Source: Delphinapterus leucas (lineage: Eukaryota > Chordata > Mammalia > Artiodactyla > Monodontidae). From it: DNA of 64,000 nt. The notes beneath the pieces were generated by a model. The model was not told the DNA's origin. It ran no database searches and saw only the letters and a list, made by a program, of their open reading frames with translations. Positions within the stretch are counted from its first letter, which is position 1, and the number at the start of each line of letters is the position of its first letter. Made by a program: the position numbers and the translations under genes. Shown one piece after another: positions 1 through 10,058 of the stretch. The DNA is taken from NCBI RefSeq assembly GCF_002288925.2, contig NW_022098001.1, positions 6,911,113 to 6,975,112 of the forward strand. The letters are read 5' to 3'.

Positions 1-574
1 CGGGCTTTGGTCTCCCCGCTGCATGATTTGTTCAGGGAGGAGCAAATGACCCAGTCCAAGCCAGGGAGACACAGTGAAGGTGGAGCTGAGGTTTTCCCCC
101 TGCGTTTAACACCGGGAGGGTGTCACGCTGGAGCTGGTGTGGCCAGCTTGCCAACCCAGGAGAGGAGCTCTTTGAGAGTGTAAGGAACCCTGAGGAAGGC
201 AGCTAAGAGCAGGAAAAAGGGACGCTAGGCCTTGACGATATCATTTGAAACCCTAGATCCAGAATGAGAAAAAGTGAGTGGAAGAGTGAAATGAGATGTG
301 GCCTATAGTCTTTTCTGTGCTTCCATGGGGTTGGGTTTCCTGTAATTTACAACCAAAAGCCTTCAGGCTGACACCAGGCCCCCATATGTCCTTCTTCTCA
401 TTCCTGGCCTAGCCAAGGCTATACCTCAAGCCTTGACAAGAAAAGGGATGTGTGGTGAGCCGATAGGCTGGTGGGATTTGGAGGTCTGAGTTCTCCCCTC
501 CTCCCTTCCAGGACCCCTCCAAATGCATGCCAGAAAGCTTTCGTGTTGAGGGCTGCAGCCCAACTATTCACCCA
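1..574. other. No gene or clear repeat recognised
   Basis: Mixed-composition mammalian DNA. Two overlapping antiparallel open frames of 70-76 codons near 419-701 have no codon bias or domain and look accidental. Parts may be an old decayed repeat that I cannot name. Confidence 0.5.
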
Positions 575-740
575 TGCAAGGATACCCATCATACTTATGC
601 ATAGCGCCTTAGGCAACAGTTTCAAACACACCCCACCTAATCTTCACCATGTGCCCAAGAAGGCAGGTATTATAACCCTGTACTACAGATGGGGAAACTG
701 AGGCCAAGGGAATCCAAGATCTTGGCCCAAGCAAACGAAG
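575..740 (+). mobile_element. MIR SINE fragment
   Basis: The block around 640-735 follows the MIR core and 3' part: a cctaatcttcacc stretch, then ggcaggtattataa, then acagatggggaaactgaggc. Strongly diverged, as expected for a repeat older than the placental radiation. Confidence 0.8.
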
Positions 741-1094
741 CAGGACTCCTCATCTACTGCTCCTCCTCCCACGTCCCTGCCATCTCTGTGACTTCCTGAT
801 GAGCTTATCATGCTAAGCATGGGTCCCTCCCCCCCACCCCCGCCCTGTCAATTCATTTGTCATAGAAGCCAATCGCAGCAAGGCACTGCCCTGCTGAAAT
901 CCACTGCCCGCAAGCTAAAGCCCAGCCTCCCTGTCCCAGCTGCACAGAACCACTCTTAGTCTCCCAGGTGTGGACATGAACATGCCGTCCCTTCCACCTG
1001 CTCTTTCCCCCAAGGGGTTCCCCTTTCTCTTGAGCCTCCCATCCTGGATGCTTCGCTCCACCTATGTGCTGCCTCAGGCCCCTTCCCCAGGCAG

Positions 1095-1668
1095 GCTCTT
1101 AAACTCCAGGCTCTTGTGTATACCTACCCCCTGGGTCGTCTCCACTTGGGAGTCCCACAGGCACCTTAAATCCAAGTCCCAAGTGGGCTCATCACTTCTG
1201 CCCAAGCCTGCTCGCCTCCTGGACCCCTGAGACTAAACGCCCTGCCCACCCCGCATCCATCCACCCAGCAGCCCGAGGCAGAAGCCTGGGCGTCACTTTC
1301 TCTCCTCCCTCTCCCTCAATCCCACACCCTCTCAACCATCCAGTCCCACCCGCAGCCCCTAGCCTGTACGCTTAGCACCAACACCTTGGCCCCAGCCACC
1401 ACCGCCAGCGCCTGGACTCCTGCAGCAGCCCCCCAGCTGGGTCCCAGTCTTGTCCTCCCCATCCGTCCTTCACACTGCAGGTGGATGTTGGTTCTGAAAG
1501 ATGGGTTCAACCAGTTTCTTCCCTTGTGAAACCCTTCAGCAGTTCCCCCTTGGCCTGGTTCCTGCTTTCCCATCCACCTTCATCTCTCCTTGCCGGTCTT
1601 TATAAAGTGATGCCGGGGGGCTCCCTCTAACAATCTCCTCGTGTTGTTCTGTGCTTCGCCCCAGGGTA
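1095..1668 (+). mobile_element. L2 LINE fragment, 5' part of an interrupted copy
   Basis: The run from ccacttgggagtcccacagg (near 1142) through the cctgggcgtcactttctctc block (near 1287) to the cttcagcagttccccct block follows the L2 ORF2-to-3' region on the + strand. The open frames here are remnants of the LINE protein or chance. The copy is interrupted at 1669 by a mariner remnant and resumes at 1791. Confidence 0.75.
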
Positions 1669-1790
1669 TTGGGCTGGCCAAAAGAAGCTTGTTCGGTTTT
1701 AATTAAAAATAAAAGACATTTTTCATTTTCATGAAGAACTTTATCGAACAATGCACTCACTAGCTGAACGAACTTTTTGGCCACCCCAAT
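1669..1790 (-). mobile_element. Internally deleted mariner (MITE-like), ruminant/cetacean mariner type
   Basis: The left end ttgggctggccaaaagaag and the right end gaactttttggccacccca form the imperfect inverted termini of the mammalian mariner whose consensus ends in GTTGGCCAAAAAGTTCG. Read on the minus strand, the interior matches only the 3' tail (aataaagttcttcatgaaaatgaaa-like, then tcttttattttt), so nearly all of the roughly 1.2-kb transposase gene is missing. A TA precedes the left end at 1667-1668, the mariner target; the right-hand TA has mutated to TC. Length about 122 bp. It cannot encode transposase. It sits inside an L2 and is therefore younger than that copy. Confidence 0.85.
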
Positions 1791-2070
1791 CCCTCCCATG
1801 TTTGCCTGGCCAAGCTCTGGGGCTTGGCTCTGGGCCTTCCCTGAGCTCCCAGAGGAGGGCAGACCCCCCGCTCGCACACCCCACTGTGTTCTCCGCCCTG
1901 CGACTGTGGGAAGCGGATGACTGTGTGTTTCCTTGTCCATCTCTTCTTAGTTTAAACAGAGGGCTCCTTAAGGGCTGGATTATTCACTGGTGGTGCGTTC
2001 TGCTCCTAGCTCAGGGTCCAGTTCATAGAAGATGTGCTCCACAAACACTCTGTTGAATGAATGAGTCTCC
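1791..2070 (+). mobile_element. L2 LINE 3' end, continuation after the mariner
   Basis: Resumes the L2 consensus to its 3' tail: a gggctccttaagggctgg block near 1962, the gttctgctcctagctcaggg block, then tgttgaatgaatga at about 2051-2064, the characteristic L2 terminus. Confidence 0.8.
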
Positions 2071-2724
2071 CTGCTGCTGGGGTCCCCAAGCTGCCTGGCC
2101 ACCTGAGGGTGCTGTGGATGGGGGAGATTTGGGGACCTCCACCCTGATTCCTTCACTGGTTTTCTTCACGGCTCTGGGCTGCCTCACCTTAGGACCGGCT
2201 TGTGCCACGGGATAGCAGGACCCTGCTTAGGGAGAGGCCTTGGTCGGGGAGGGCTGTGGGCAGACCTGGGCAGCAGTGGGGAGAGCAGTGGACAGTAGGA
2301 CACTGCAGCTTGTGGAGGAGACGGCAGGTTCAGAGCAGGCTTGGGGGGACCCGGTAGAGGGGAAGCGAGGTAAAGAGGGGGCGTCCAACTCACACGCTCC
2401 CGGGGGCTTCACTCCTTGAACACACGCGCAAGGCATAGCCTTAGAGGTGGGGAAGAAGCCCTGGGGAGTGGGCGCAAGGCCAGAGCAGGCCTCTCTGTGT
2501 TGCTTGTCCTGGAGCCACATGGGTCCCCAGCCTGGTTGGAGCGGCCCCGCCCTGGAGCTCAGTGGCGGCACTTAGGTCTGCGTGCCAGGGAGCCAGGCAG
2601 CTCCATCTGGCGGTCAGCTTCCCGCCTTCCCCCTGAGCCTTCCCCCACTTCTCAGGACACGCGGCTGCCGTACCGCGACCTGTCTTCACCCAGAGCTTCA
2701 GGACAGAAATTAGGGCGACCGCGT
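2071..2724. other. Unique GC-rich DNA, no feature recognised
   Basis: Several overlapping open frames on both strands (up to 134 codons at 2416-2820) are rich in P, S, G and R and lack any motif, which is typical of chance frames in GC-rich DNA. No repeat recognised. Confidence 0.5.
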
Positions 2725-2912
2725 AGTGGACGCTGTGTGCCAAGCAATCTCCTCAGCGTCTGGGTGTTTTATAACAGAGTTCGTGTGATCTCAATCATCG
2801 AGCTCCCACAGAGGCTGTGAATGTCCTTCGTAGGTGAAGAAACGTGCTCATCCAAGGCCACATGTCTGGGACGGGCGGGGTCTGACCCCACAGTGCATGC
2901 TCTTTCTCTGGC
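2725..2912 (+). mobile_element. MIR SINE
   Basis: Diverged MIR: cgctgtgtgccaagcaatct near 2729, then gtgaagaaacgtgctcatcc and aaggccacatgtctgg, ending in a ccacagtgcatgctctt block. The order matches MIR on the + strand. Confidence 0.75.
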
Positions 2913-3299
2913 CCAGGGCTGCTCCTCTAGCTCTACCCTTCCCCAGAGATCAGGGCCTCTCTACAAAATCTGGGGCCAGCCTGTTCCCTTCCTCAGGCCC
3001 TTGGAATTCCACAGCCCACCCTCTGTGGCTTTTTGCCAAGACAGAGCTCCTGTCCAGCCTGTCCTGTACAGGGCATGGATGGACAGACTGGCTATCCTAT
3101 AGCTCGACGTGGCTACCATGTGCTGTCCCTACCACCCCAGGACACAGAGCAGTTTCCCTAGAGATTCCAGCTTTGCCTTTTTCTGTGAAGACCACATATT
3201 TTCCCAGAACAGCAGGAATTTCTGAACTGAGGGCTGGACCTCCTTTTTCCTACGAAAGAAAGAGGCCCCTTATGCTTAGTTCTGGTCCTTGTTGTTAAG

Positions 3300-3530
3300 A
3301 AGAAGTTTGAATCCTTATGAGTTTGAGGGCTGTGTGACCCCAGGCAGGTGGCTCAAACTCTCTGAGCCTCAGTTTTCAGAGTTGTAAAGATGTAAAATTG
3401 TCAAGATGTAAAGTTGTAAAAATACAACTCGGGCGGGGCTCTTATGAGGGTTAAAAGAGGCAGTGTGTGGATAGCACCTAACAGTCCTGGCTGTTAGTAG
3501 GTGCTTAATCCATGGCGGCCCTCATCGTTC
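3300..3530 (-). mobile_element. MIR SINE with a local internal expansion
   Basis: The reverse MIR signature is present: ctgtgtgaccccaggcaggt, then ctctctgagcctcagtttt, then ttaggtgctta-like sequence near 3497. At 3382-3420 the usual ctcatctgtaaaatgg has been replaced by repeated units of the form agatgtaaa(a/g)ttgt, a local slippage expansion inside the SINE. Confidence 0.8.
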
Positions 3531-4116
3531 TGATTGTTGGCTTCATTTCCTCTGCCTACCTCTTGAGAGTTACATGCTCCTGGCACAGGCATTAGTTCTC
3601 TCCTTGGCATCTCTCCTTTCCCTTTTTAAGGGCATTTCTGCTGCTGCCGGCTGTGCAGGCAACTCCCGTTCAGACCTCTCGGAGTCCTGAGATCCTGCCA
3701 GCTATCATGGCCCCAACCAACCCGAGTTCTCTGCTAACATTCCTGTGAACTGTAGTCAGGGATCTGCCCAAGGTCTGTCTGGGTGTGTCTGCGCCTGGGA
3801 GGGAGGGGGTGGAGGGAGGGGAGCGGCAGCTGCTCTTTTGTTAGCCAGCCACCACGCGGTGAGGCCAGGGCACAGCCTGTCCAGGCCAAGAACAGGAAAC
3901 AGGTGGACTTTGCTGAGGCCCAGATGGGGGGTGGGACGTGAGGAGGCCCACGTCTGGGCAGCAGGAGGTGCATGGCGGTGGAAAGGAAAGGGCTCACTTC
4001 TGAGTTCCCAGGCTGCGGAATCTCGAGGCCCTCAGCTGGGTTTCAGATTGCTGTGGGGCAAGGCAATCAGCTGACTCATGCAGTTGTATCTTAAAAATTG
4101 TTTAGTCACTGTCTGC
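3531..4116. other. Unique DNA, no gene recognised
   Basis: Opposed open frames of 87 and 109 codons at 3734-4074 share the same DNA and are G/P/S-rich, with no recognisable domain or start context. Nothing else is supportable. Confidence 0.5.
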
Positions 4117-4303
4117 CTCTGTTAGGGTACAGGATAAGTTGCTATAACAAAAAGACCCTAAAAGACAATAGTATATATAAGGCAGGATTGTAATGTTCCC
4201 TCACGGGACAGTTTAGCCGCTCCACAAGGTGGCTTTGCTACCTTTGTGGTTATTGGGGGAATGCAGTTTTCTTCCATCTTGTGGTTCTACCATCTCCAAA
4301 AAA
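4117..4303 (-). mobile_element. Old LTR-like repeat, left part
   Basis: Begins gttgctataacaaaaagacc near 4138 and continues ttccatcttgtggttctacc near 4272, a layout I associate with an ancient mammalian LTR-like repeat, possibly MaLR. The same repeat resumes at 4798, beyond a hAT insertion. Family name uncertain. Confidence 0.55.
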
Positions 4304-4797
4304 CAGATGTTCTAAACCTGGGATCTGAACAGGGCTGGTTAGAATTCAGGGGCTCTCTGAACCTGCATGGGATAAAAACTGCATCCTGATTTACACCAAG
4401 ATCTGCTTGAAAATTAGCATTGCCTCTCATTCTGACAGGAAGCCTAATGGGGGTATTGGCAGGTATAGTATCTGCAACAACTAATGTAACAGGAAAATAT
4501 CTGTCATTTCTGTTGTGAAATACTGTGTATGCTCATGACTATCATGACTGTTACTTTGAGAGCACAGTAGTTATTAGATCCATTGTTAGATTGTGCTTTA
4601 ATGCGTTAATAAGAAGTATATACATACTACTGGAGTGTAAAATTTTAATATTTTTGTAATAGTTCAGCCTAGTTGTTTTCCTTGGTAATCCTCTGATTTT
4701 ATTGCATGAATTTAAGAACACTATTCAGAGAAGGGTCCACAGGCTTCACCAGACAGCGAAAGGGGGTCCAAGGCACACACAAAACCAAGAAGCCCTG
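4304..4797 (-). mobile_element. Nonautonomous hAT DNA transposon, copy 1
   Basis: The two ends are inverted repeats: cagatgttctaaacctggg at the left and an imperfect complement, aaaaccaagaagccctg, at the right. The interior holds tatagtatctgcaacaac, gaaaatatctgtcatttctg and aggcttcaccagacagcgaa, shared in order with the copy at 10627-11092. The ends fit the hAT consensus CAGGGGTTCTTAACCTGGG. No transposase frame. I could not find a clean 8-bp target duplication. Confidence 0.75.
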
Positions 4798-5105
4798 TCC
4801 CACGTGTCGCTCCCTGCGCTGGTTGAAGCTGAATTGCTGCATGTTGACATTCCAGAAGGGGGAAAGGGTACAGGTGCAGGGCAGACAAATTCCTTCCAGG
4901 CCAGTGATGTGGAACTTGCACACCTCACTTCTGTCACCTGCCACTGCCAGAACTCAGTCACGTGGCTGCCCCTAGCTGCTAGGGGGGCTGAGACATGGGG
5001 TGTTGTCCGGGCAAGGATGTACCCAGCCAGACTCTATAGTTATGGAAGAAGGAGAGGATGGATTTGGGGGGTCAATCAGTGGTCCGCCACAATCTCCAAC
5101 AATTC
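4798..5105 (-). mobile_element. Old LTR-like repeat, right part
   Basis: Continues the repeat cut at 4303: ccagaactcagtcacgtggc near 4949, gcccctagctgctagggggg, tgtacccagccagactct, and a terminal caatcagtggtccgccacaa. The order matches the distal half of the same family, so the hAT element clearly jumped into it. Confidence 0.6.
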
Positions 5106-5124
5106 TTCTTCCCTACCAGGACTG

Positions 5125-6838
5125 AGAACCCTTGAACCCAGCGCCTTCCCACTGTCCCTCCTTCCGCCTCACAGCTCCACCTCTTACCAGCCCTCGTCAG
5201 CTTCTTCCTGCTTCCTCGACTCCCCTATCTCCTCTCACTTTGTATAAGGCCCAGGACCTCATCCTTCTTTGCCGCTGTTATGGGTGCTCCTGCCTGAGGC
5301 TCATGCTGCTGTGTGCCCCAGATCCTAACCCCTTTCACTGACTCAAGCCCACCGCTTCCCCGATTCTCTTGTTTCCCTCCTGCATCATGGATTCCCCCTC
5401 TCTACTGAATCATTCCCACCAACATGGAAACATGCTGTATTTCCCCATCATCAGAACCCTTGTCTTGACCCAAATTCCCTCACCAGCCCTTGCCTCTTTC
5501 TTGTCCCCCTCAGACTCCTCAGGACAGTGGTCTGTGCTTGCTGTCCACAGCTCCTCTCTTCTGCCGCCCTCTTAGACCAGCCCAGGCAGCCTTCCAGGAA
5601 GATCTTCATGTCAGTAACCCAGTCATCACTGCTCTCATCTACCTGACCCACCGGCAGCTTCGGACCCAGAGGATCACTCCCTCCTCCTGGAAACACCAGC
5701 TCTCCTGGGTCCCCTCGGCCTCCCTGGTTGCTCCTACTCAGTTCTATCTCCTCCACCTAAGCACGGGCAGGCCCCCTGAGGTCATGCCTTGGCTGTCCTG
5801 TCTGCAGTCTCTTGGTGAGCCCATTCAGTCTCATGACCTTGACTACCAGCCACATGTGGATGACTCCCAATTTTTCTCCTCCAGCCTGGATCTTTCCCCT
5901 GACTCCAGTCTCCTGCATCCAACCACCTACTCAACTTCAAGAAACATCTCAAACTTAACATGTCCAAACCCCAAATCCAGAACTTACCCCCCAAAGCTTC
6001 TCCTCCCCTAGGCTTTCCCATCTTTCCAGGTACCTAGACCAGAGACCTTGGAATCATTCCTACTCTAGACTTCCCCTCACATCCTCCTTCTCATTGTCTT
6101 TGTCTTCAGAATCACTTGGAAATGGGCCACTTCTCACCCCTCCACAGCCACCAACCTAGTCCACATTGTAGCCACCTCCCACTGGATTCTTGAAATAGTC
6201 TCTAACTGGTCTCCCTGATTCCGGTCTTGCCTTCTACAGTTTATTCTCAACCTGGCAGATGGCGGGATCCTTCTAAAATGAAAGTCAGATCCGATCACTC
6301 TGCTCGCCACCCTCCAGTGGCTTGGCTGCCTTTTCTCTGTGAGGAAAGTCCACATTCTTCACAACGGCCCCCAGAGCCTGTCTCTCTGGCCCCTGTCACT
6401 TCGCTGACCCCCTCTCCTGCCATTCTCTCCTCACTTGGAGTAAGCAAGAGTTGCCGTCCCTCCCACCTCAGGGCCTTTGCATTCTTCTACCTCAGGGCCT
6501 TTGCACTTGCAGTTTCTGCTGCCTGGAAGGCCCTTCCGCAGATAGCCACATGGCTCACTCTCTCACCTCCTTCTGGGCTTTCTCAAACGTCACCTTCTCG
6601 ACGGGGCCCTCCCACACACCGTACTTGCCCCAGCAGACCTGATTTCCCTTTCCTGCTTTATTTTTCTCCACAACAGTTATCACCCTCTGACAGGCTATGA
6701 TATTATTTATTTTGTCACGGTCTATTCCCCCTCAGTAGTGTGCAGGCTCCTTGGGGGCAGGGCAATCTGTCTGTTTTGTTCACTGCTGGCTCCTCATACA
6801 GAAGCACCTGACAAACAGTTGTTGGGTGTCTGAACTGA
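5125..6838 (+). mobile_element. Long L2 LINE copy (about 1.7 kb), ORF2 remnant through the 3' end
   Basis: One of the longest L2 copies here. The left part (5340-5420, ctcctgcatcatggattcc then ctactgaatcattcccac) is the region 5' of reverse transcriptase. Around 5780-5960 is the distal RT region (gatgactcccaatttttctc). From 6100 on it follows the L2 3' part, with a cctcagggcctttgcacttg block at 6489 and a gcaggctccttgggggcagg block near 6742. Frameshifts and stops make it nonfunctional. The longest frames (181 codons overlapping its left edge, 173 and 157 within it) are partly relics of the LINE protein. A 16-bp motif is duplicated at 6465-6504. Confidence 0.8.
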
Positions 6839-7024
6839 CTATCCTTTCCTGCAGCCCTGTTTAGGTCTTACAGGAAGGTTTCTTTTTACCCCTGCTCTGC
6901 TCCCTAGAAACCTTCTCCAAAACATTAAGCTACAGCTGGGAACCCCTGAGCAGGAGCGTGAAATATCAATAGATTCGCTGGTGGAGACCTAGGGCACAAA
7001 ACAGAGAAGGTGAGGGTGTACATT

Positions 7025-7140
7025 TCCTCAACATGTGTTTATTCAGTGCCTTCTGTGGGCCACCCCAGATGCAGAGATGAATGAAATCAGCCTCTGAGCT
7101 TGAGAGAAGCTGACATTGCAGTAGAGACAGATGGGCGGCT
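7025..7140 (-). mobile_element. L2 LINE 3' end fragment
   Basis: Reverse L2 terminus: tgtgtttattcagtgcctt, ctgtgggccacccc, then gatgcagagatgaatgaaat. Short and diverged. Confidence 0.65.
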
Positions 7141-7227
7141 GGTGATTACAGCGCCCTGCTTTCACAGGGGATGCCCCAAAGTACAGGGATCAGCCCAAAC
7201 ATGGTCTCTACCCATCAGGGACAGCAG

Positions 7228-7400
7228 GAAGGCCAGTGCAATGCAGTGGTCAAGGGCACCATCTTGGGCAAGTGACCTCTTGTCTCTGAGTCTCACTCTG
7301 CCTGTCTGTACATGGAGACGCTTACGGGGACAGTATTTACCAACTACGACGGCGACCGTGGGGATTACATGAGACCAGAGATGTGTTTGCCGTGAGGTTG
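7228..7400 (-). mobile_element. MIR SINE
   Basis: Reverse MIR order: gcaatgcagtggtcaagggc, ttgggcaagtgacctcttg, ctctgagtctcactctgc, then ggggattacatgagacc. The middle is heavily mutated but the order is intact. Confidence 0.75.
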
Positions 7401-7838
7401 ATGAAGCTTAAGTACCAATCAAGGCCCCTCACTTGCTCAGGCTCCTTCCAAGGCTCTAGCTATGCTCACAAGGCCATTTTTGTTTTACAAATGTTATAAA
7501 ACCAGATAGTTTGTTTGTTTGTTTTTTAAAAGAAGTCCTCCTAAATTGTAAAAGTCTCTGAGGCCCCACGAAAGCTGAATCTGCCCCTGCACGAGATAAA
7601 ACGTGAAGGACTCAGCACAGATCCTGGCATAAGGCGTTCAGTTAATAATGAGTAACATGAAAAAAGAGCTTCACAGGGGAGCTGTCATTTGAGCTGGGTC
7701 TTTATGGAGAAGTAGAAGTTCACTAGGTTCCAAACAGACATCAGATATTGCAGGTACGTCTCCATTGGCCTCATTAGAGACTGCAGGGGATGCTCCTGAT
7801 GGGATAATAAGAACGGCCATTTTTCATGCACTTGTGAT
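7401..7838 (-). mobile_element. Scattered L2/MIR-like remnants
   Basis: Short matches such as gagctgtcatttgagctggg near 7678 suggest a reverse L2 fragment at about 7665-7740. The rest is unassigned, AT-rich around 7470-7530. Confidence 0.35.
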
Positions 7839-8002
7839 GTACTGCAGGGGTATAATAACAAATCTATTTGGTCTTTGTCCCTGGTGTCTGGCACAAAATT
7901 CCTCAAATCCTCGTAGTTTCCCAAGTGATAGGGGTGATAGGAGTCTCTTACAAAGAGCTTCTAAGTCCCTTGGAATTGCCTGGGTGATAAGAGTGTCTTT
8001 TG

Positions 8003-8142
8003 GTGGGGAGGGGTGGTGGTGGTGGGATGAATTGAGAGATTGGGATTGACATATATACACTAATAAGTATAAAATAGGTAACTAATAAGAACTTGCTGTA
8101 TAAAAAATAAATAAAATTAAATTTAAAAAAAAAGGAAAAAAA
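8003..8142 (+). mobile_element. Short 3' L1 insertion with target duplication
   Basis: The sequence gggatgaattgagagattg, gacatatatacactaataag, aactaataagaacttgctg and an A-rich end is the 3' terminus of an artiodactyl-type L1. It is bracketed by near-identical copies of aagagtgtcttttgg (about 7988-8002 and 8143-8157), so it entered the LTR by target-primed reverse transcription. Confidence 0.8.
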
Positions 8143-8156
8143 AGAAGTGTCTTTTG

Positions 8157-8231
8157 GGGAATTCCCTGGCGGTTCAGTGGTTAGGACTCCGAGCTTTCAC
8201 TGCTGAGGGCACGGGTTCAGTCGACCCTCGT
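8157..8231 (+). mobile_element. Partial CHR-type SINE (tRNA-like head)
   Basis: ggaattccctggcggttcag, tggttaggactccgag and a gggcacgggttcagtcgacc B-box-like block match the head of the CHR SINE. The body and poly(A) tail are absent. It directly follows the L1 insertion inside the LTR. Confidence 0.8.
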
Positions 8232-8869
8232 GGGCTCCTGGGTGAGGGCTGGTTACCAGAAGATCAAGCATGAATAAAAGCTTGGAACTTTCAGCCCCAC
8301 TGCCCATGCTCTGGGGGTAGGGCAAGGGCTGGAGACTGAGTTAACTGATCATGCCTGTGTGATGAAGGCTCCATAAAAATCCCTAAAGTATGGGATTTGG
8401 AGAGTTTCTGGGTTGGTGAACACACCCCTTTCCCCATACCTCACCCTGTGCTATGCTCATACGTCTTCATCTGACTGTTCATCTATATCCTTTGTTATAT
8501 AATAAACTGGGAAATGTCAATACGTGTTTCCCTGCATTCTCTGAGCCAGTGTAGCAAGTTATCGAACCCGAGGAGGGGGTTGTAGGAGTCCCCACTTTAT
8601 AGGCAGTTGGTCAGAAGTACAGGTGACAACTTGGGTCTTGGGACTGGCATCTGAAGTGGGGGGCAGTCTCGTGGGCCTGAGGCCACAACCTGTGTCGTCT
8701 GTGCTAACGCCGGGCAGTAAGTGTCGGGACAGGATTGTAGGATACACAGTTGGCATCTGGACAGTTGGAGAATCGCCAGACCTTTGGAAAACCCCCAGGC
8801 GTTGGTGTCAGAAGTATTCTGTGATGGAAGAAACATTCTGTGTAGAAGAAACATTGTTTTTTCCTTTGA

Positions 8870-9040
8870 GCTGTTCTAAAAGCTTTCCCCGTGTCAACTT
8901 CGCAATAAAGCACAAGGCAGATAGATACTCAGAGGTACAGAGAGCTATCAGTATCAGCTGAAAGGACACAGCTGGGACTCCAACCCAGCAGCCCTGCTTC
9001 TGAACGTGGGCCTTCAGCCTCTACTGGATCTGCCTCTGTG
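8870..9040 (+). mobile_element. Possible MIR remnant
   Basis: ggcagatagatactcagagg, aggacacagctgggactcca and acccagcagccctgcttctg resemble the distal MIR in order, at high divergence. Confidence 0.45.
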
Positions 9041-9164
9041 TGTGACTCTTGGAAGTTTCATTTGCCAACACAGATCCTGGTTTTCCTCTGTGCACCCAGG
9101 ATGAATTTTTCCCCTGGGGCTCCCACTTCCCCGTGGCCCTAATTCATTCTCAGGCCGCCTGAGG

Positions 9165-9345
9165 AAGGAGGTTGGAGCTCCCGCACCCGTGTCCCCGGCA
9201 GCCCGCCCACTCAGCTGATTGCAGGGAAGGAGGCGGTCACCACCCTCCAGTCGCAGCGCCTGCCACAGCCCGGCTCACAGAGGGCGGGGGCGAGGCAATT
9301 ACCCGGAAAACGCAGGCAAAACTCCCACGGAGCCACGGGGAGTTA
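9165..9345. promoter_or_regulatory. CpG-dense patch, possible regulatory element
   Basis: Roughly a dozen CpGs in about 160 bp and G+C well above the flanks, with motifs such as gagggcgggggcgaggc (GC-box/KLF-like) at about 9279-9295. No repeat, start codon context or TATA box is evident. Too short for a classic CpG island. The A16 run at 9345-9360 marks its right edge. Confidence 0.3.
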
Positions 9346-9880
9346 AAAAAAAAAAAAAAAGAGCTCTGATGTGACAGTGTGGTGGCAGGAATCTTATCCA
9401 GTCTCATTTCCCAGCTCCCATAACAACCCACCCCTGAGAACCTGCTGCCGGGCAGCTGAGAGCACGGTTTGCACCATGTGAAGATGAGAGTGAAACCCCC
9501 CCCGGGGGGGGGAGGGGCGGGGCGGCCTAACCACGGTGTGTGCAAAATGAAAGCAACCGCCCGGGGGGCCTGCAGCGTTCCTCCCTTCCCCTCTAAAAAT
9601 CTGCACAACACCGGATTTCATTGTCGCCTGAAAAAAAACAAACAAACGGAGGTCACTGTCCAGTCCCTGGACCCTTCCAAGGTGATCATTTCAATGAGTC
9701 ACGGTTGCCTTGCACACCCTCTTGCATTTTACAGATGTTGTCCAGGATGTGGCATCTGGGGACAAACATGGTTTCCCTTGTGTCTTAAACCCTCACCCCA
9801 CAGGGACCCAGCTGACCAGACCAGAGGACAAAAAGAAACCAGGTGGAAATAATCAGAACTCCTTGCATGTGGACTGCATC
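9346..9880. other. Unique DNA including a C8G9 palindrome
   Basis: Contains an uninterrupted run of eight C followed by nine G at 9496-9512, then further G-runs to 9532. No gene; the open frames (up to 127 codons) are low-complexity and overlap on both strands. Confidence 0.5.
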
Positions 9881-9881
9881 C

Positions 9882-10058
9882 TGCAACTTACAAGTCCCAT
9901 TAGCCCATTAAACCATTTTTGTAGACAGCCCCTGTAGGGGGTGAGAGAGAGTCATGACTTCTCAAGGTCACTGGGCTGATAAGTGGCATAGCTAAGACTG
10001 AAACTCAGGGCTTCTGGCTCCAGATCCAGCTCCCTTCACAGTAATGCACGTGAGACAT
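9882..10058 (+). mobile_element. MIR SINE
   Basis: Ordered MIR blocks: tctcaaggtcactgggctga, aagtggcatagctaagactg, aaactcagggcttctggctc, cagctcccttcacagta. Diverged at the 5' side. Confidence 0.75.

Larger units (their letters stand above)
7840..8840 (+). mobile_element. ERVL-like solo LTR, copy 1, interrupted by an L1 and a SINE
   Basis: Shares an ordered series of blocks with 62345-63090: ttgcctgggtgataagagtg, agcttggaactttcag, atcatgcctgtgtgatgaag, ctggttggtgaacaca-like, gttggtcagaagtacagg, gacaacttgggtcttgggac, ggcatctgaagtggggg and a gttggtgtcagaagt end. Both have an aataaa-type signal near the middle (8501 here), as expected of an LTR R region. I judge the family to be ERVL-like from remembered consensus; the precise name is uncertain. 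No internal retroviral region is recognisable beside it, so it looks like a solo LTR. Without its insertions the copy is about 790 bp. Confidence 0.65.

Noticed and set aside
1536..1940. 134-codon minus frame containing mariner-like residues
   Set aside because: It runs through a mariner remnant into L2 on both sides; no transposase domain is present.
4702..5247. 181-codon plus-strand frame
   Set aside because: Crosses the end of a hAT element, an old LTR-like repeat and the start of an L2.
5490..6700. Frames of 173 and 157 codons
   Set aside because: Lie within an L2 LINE and are relics of its ORF2 or chance.
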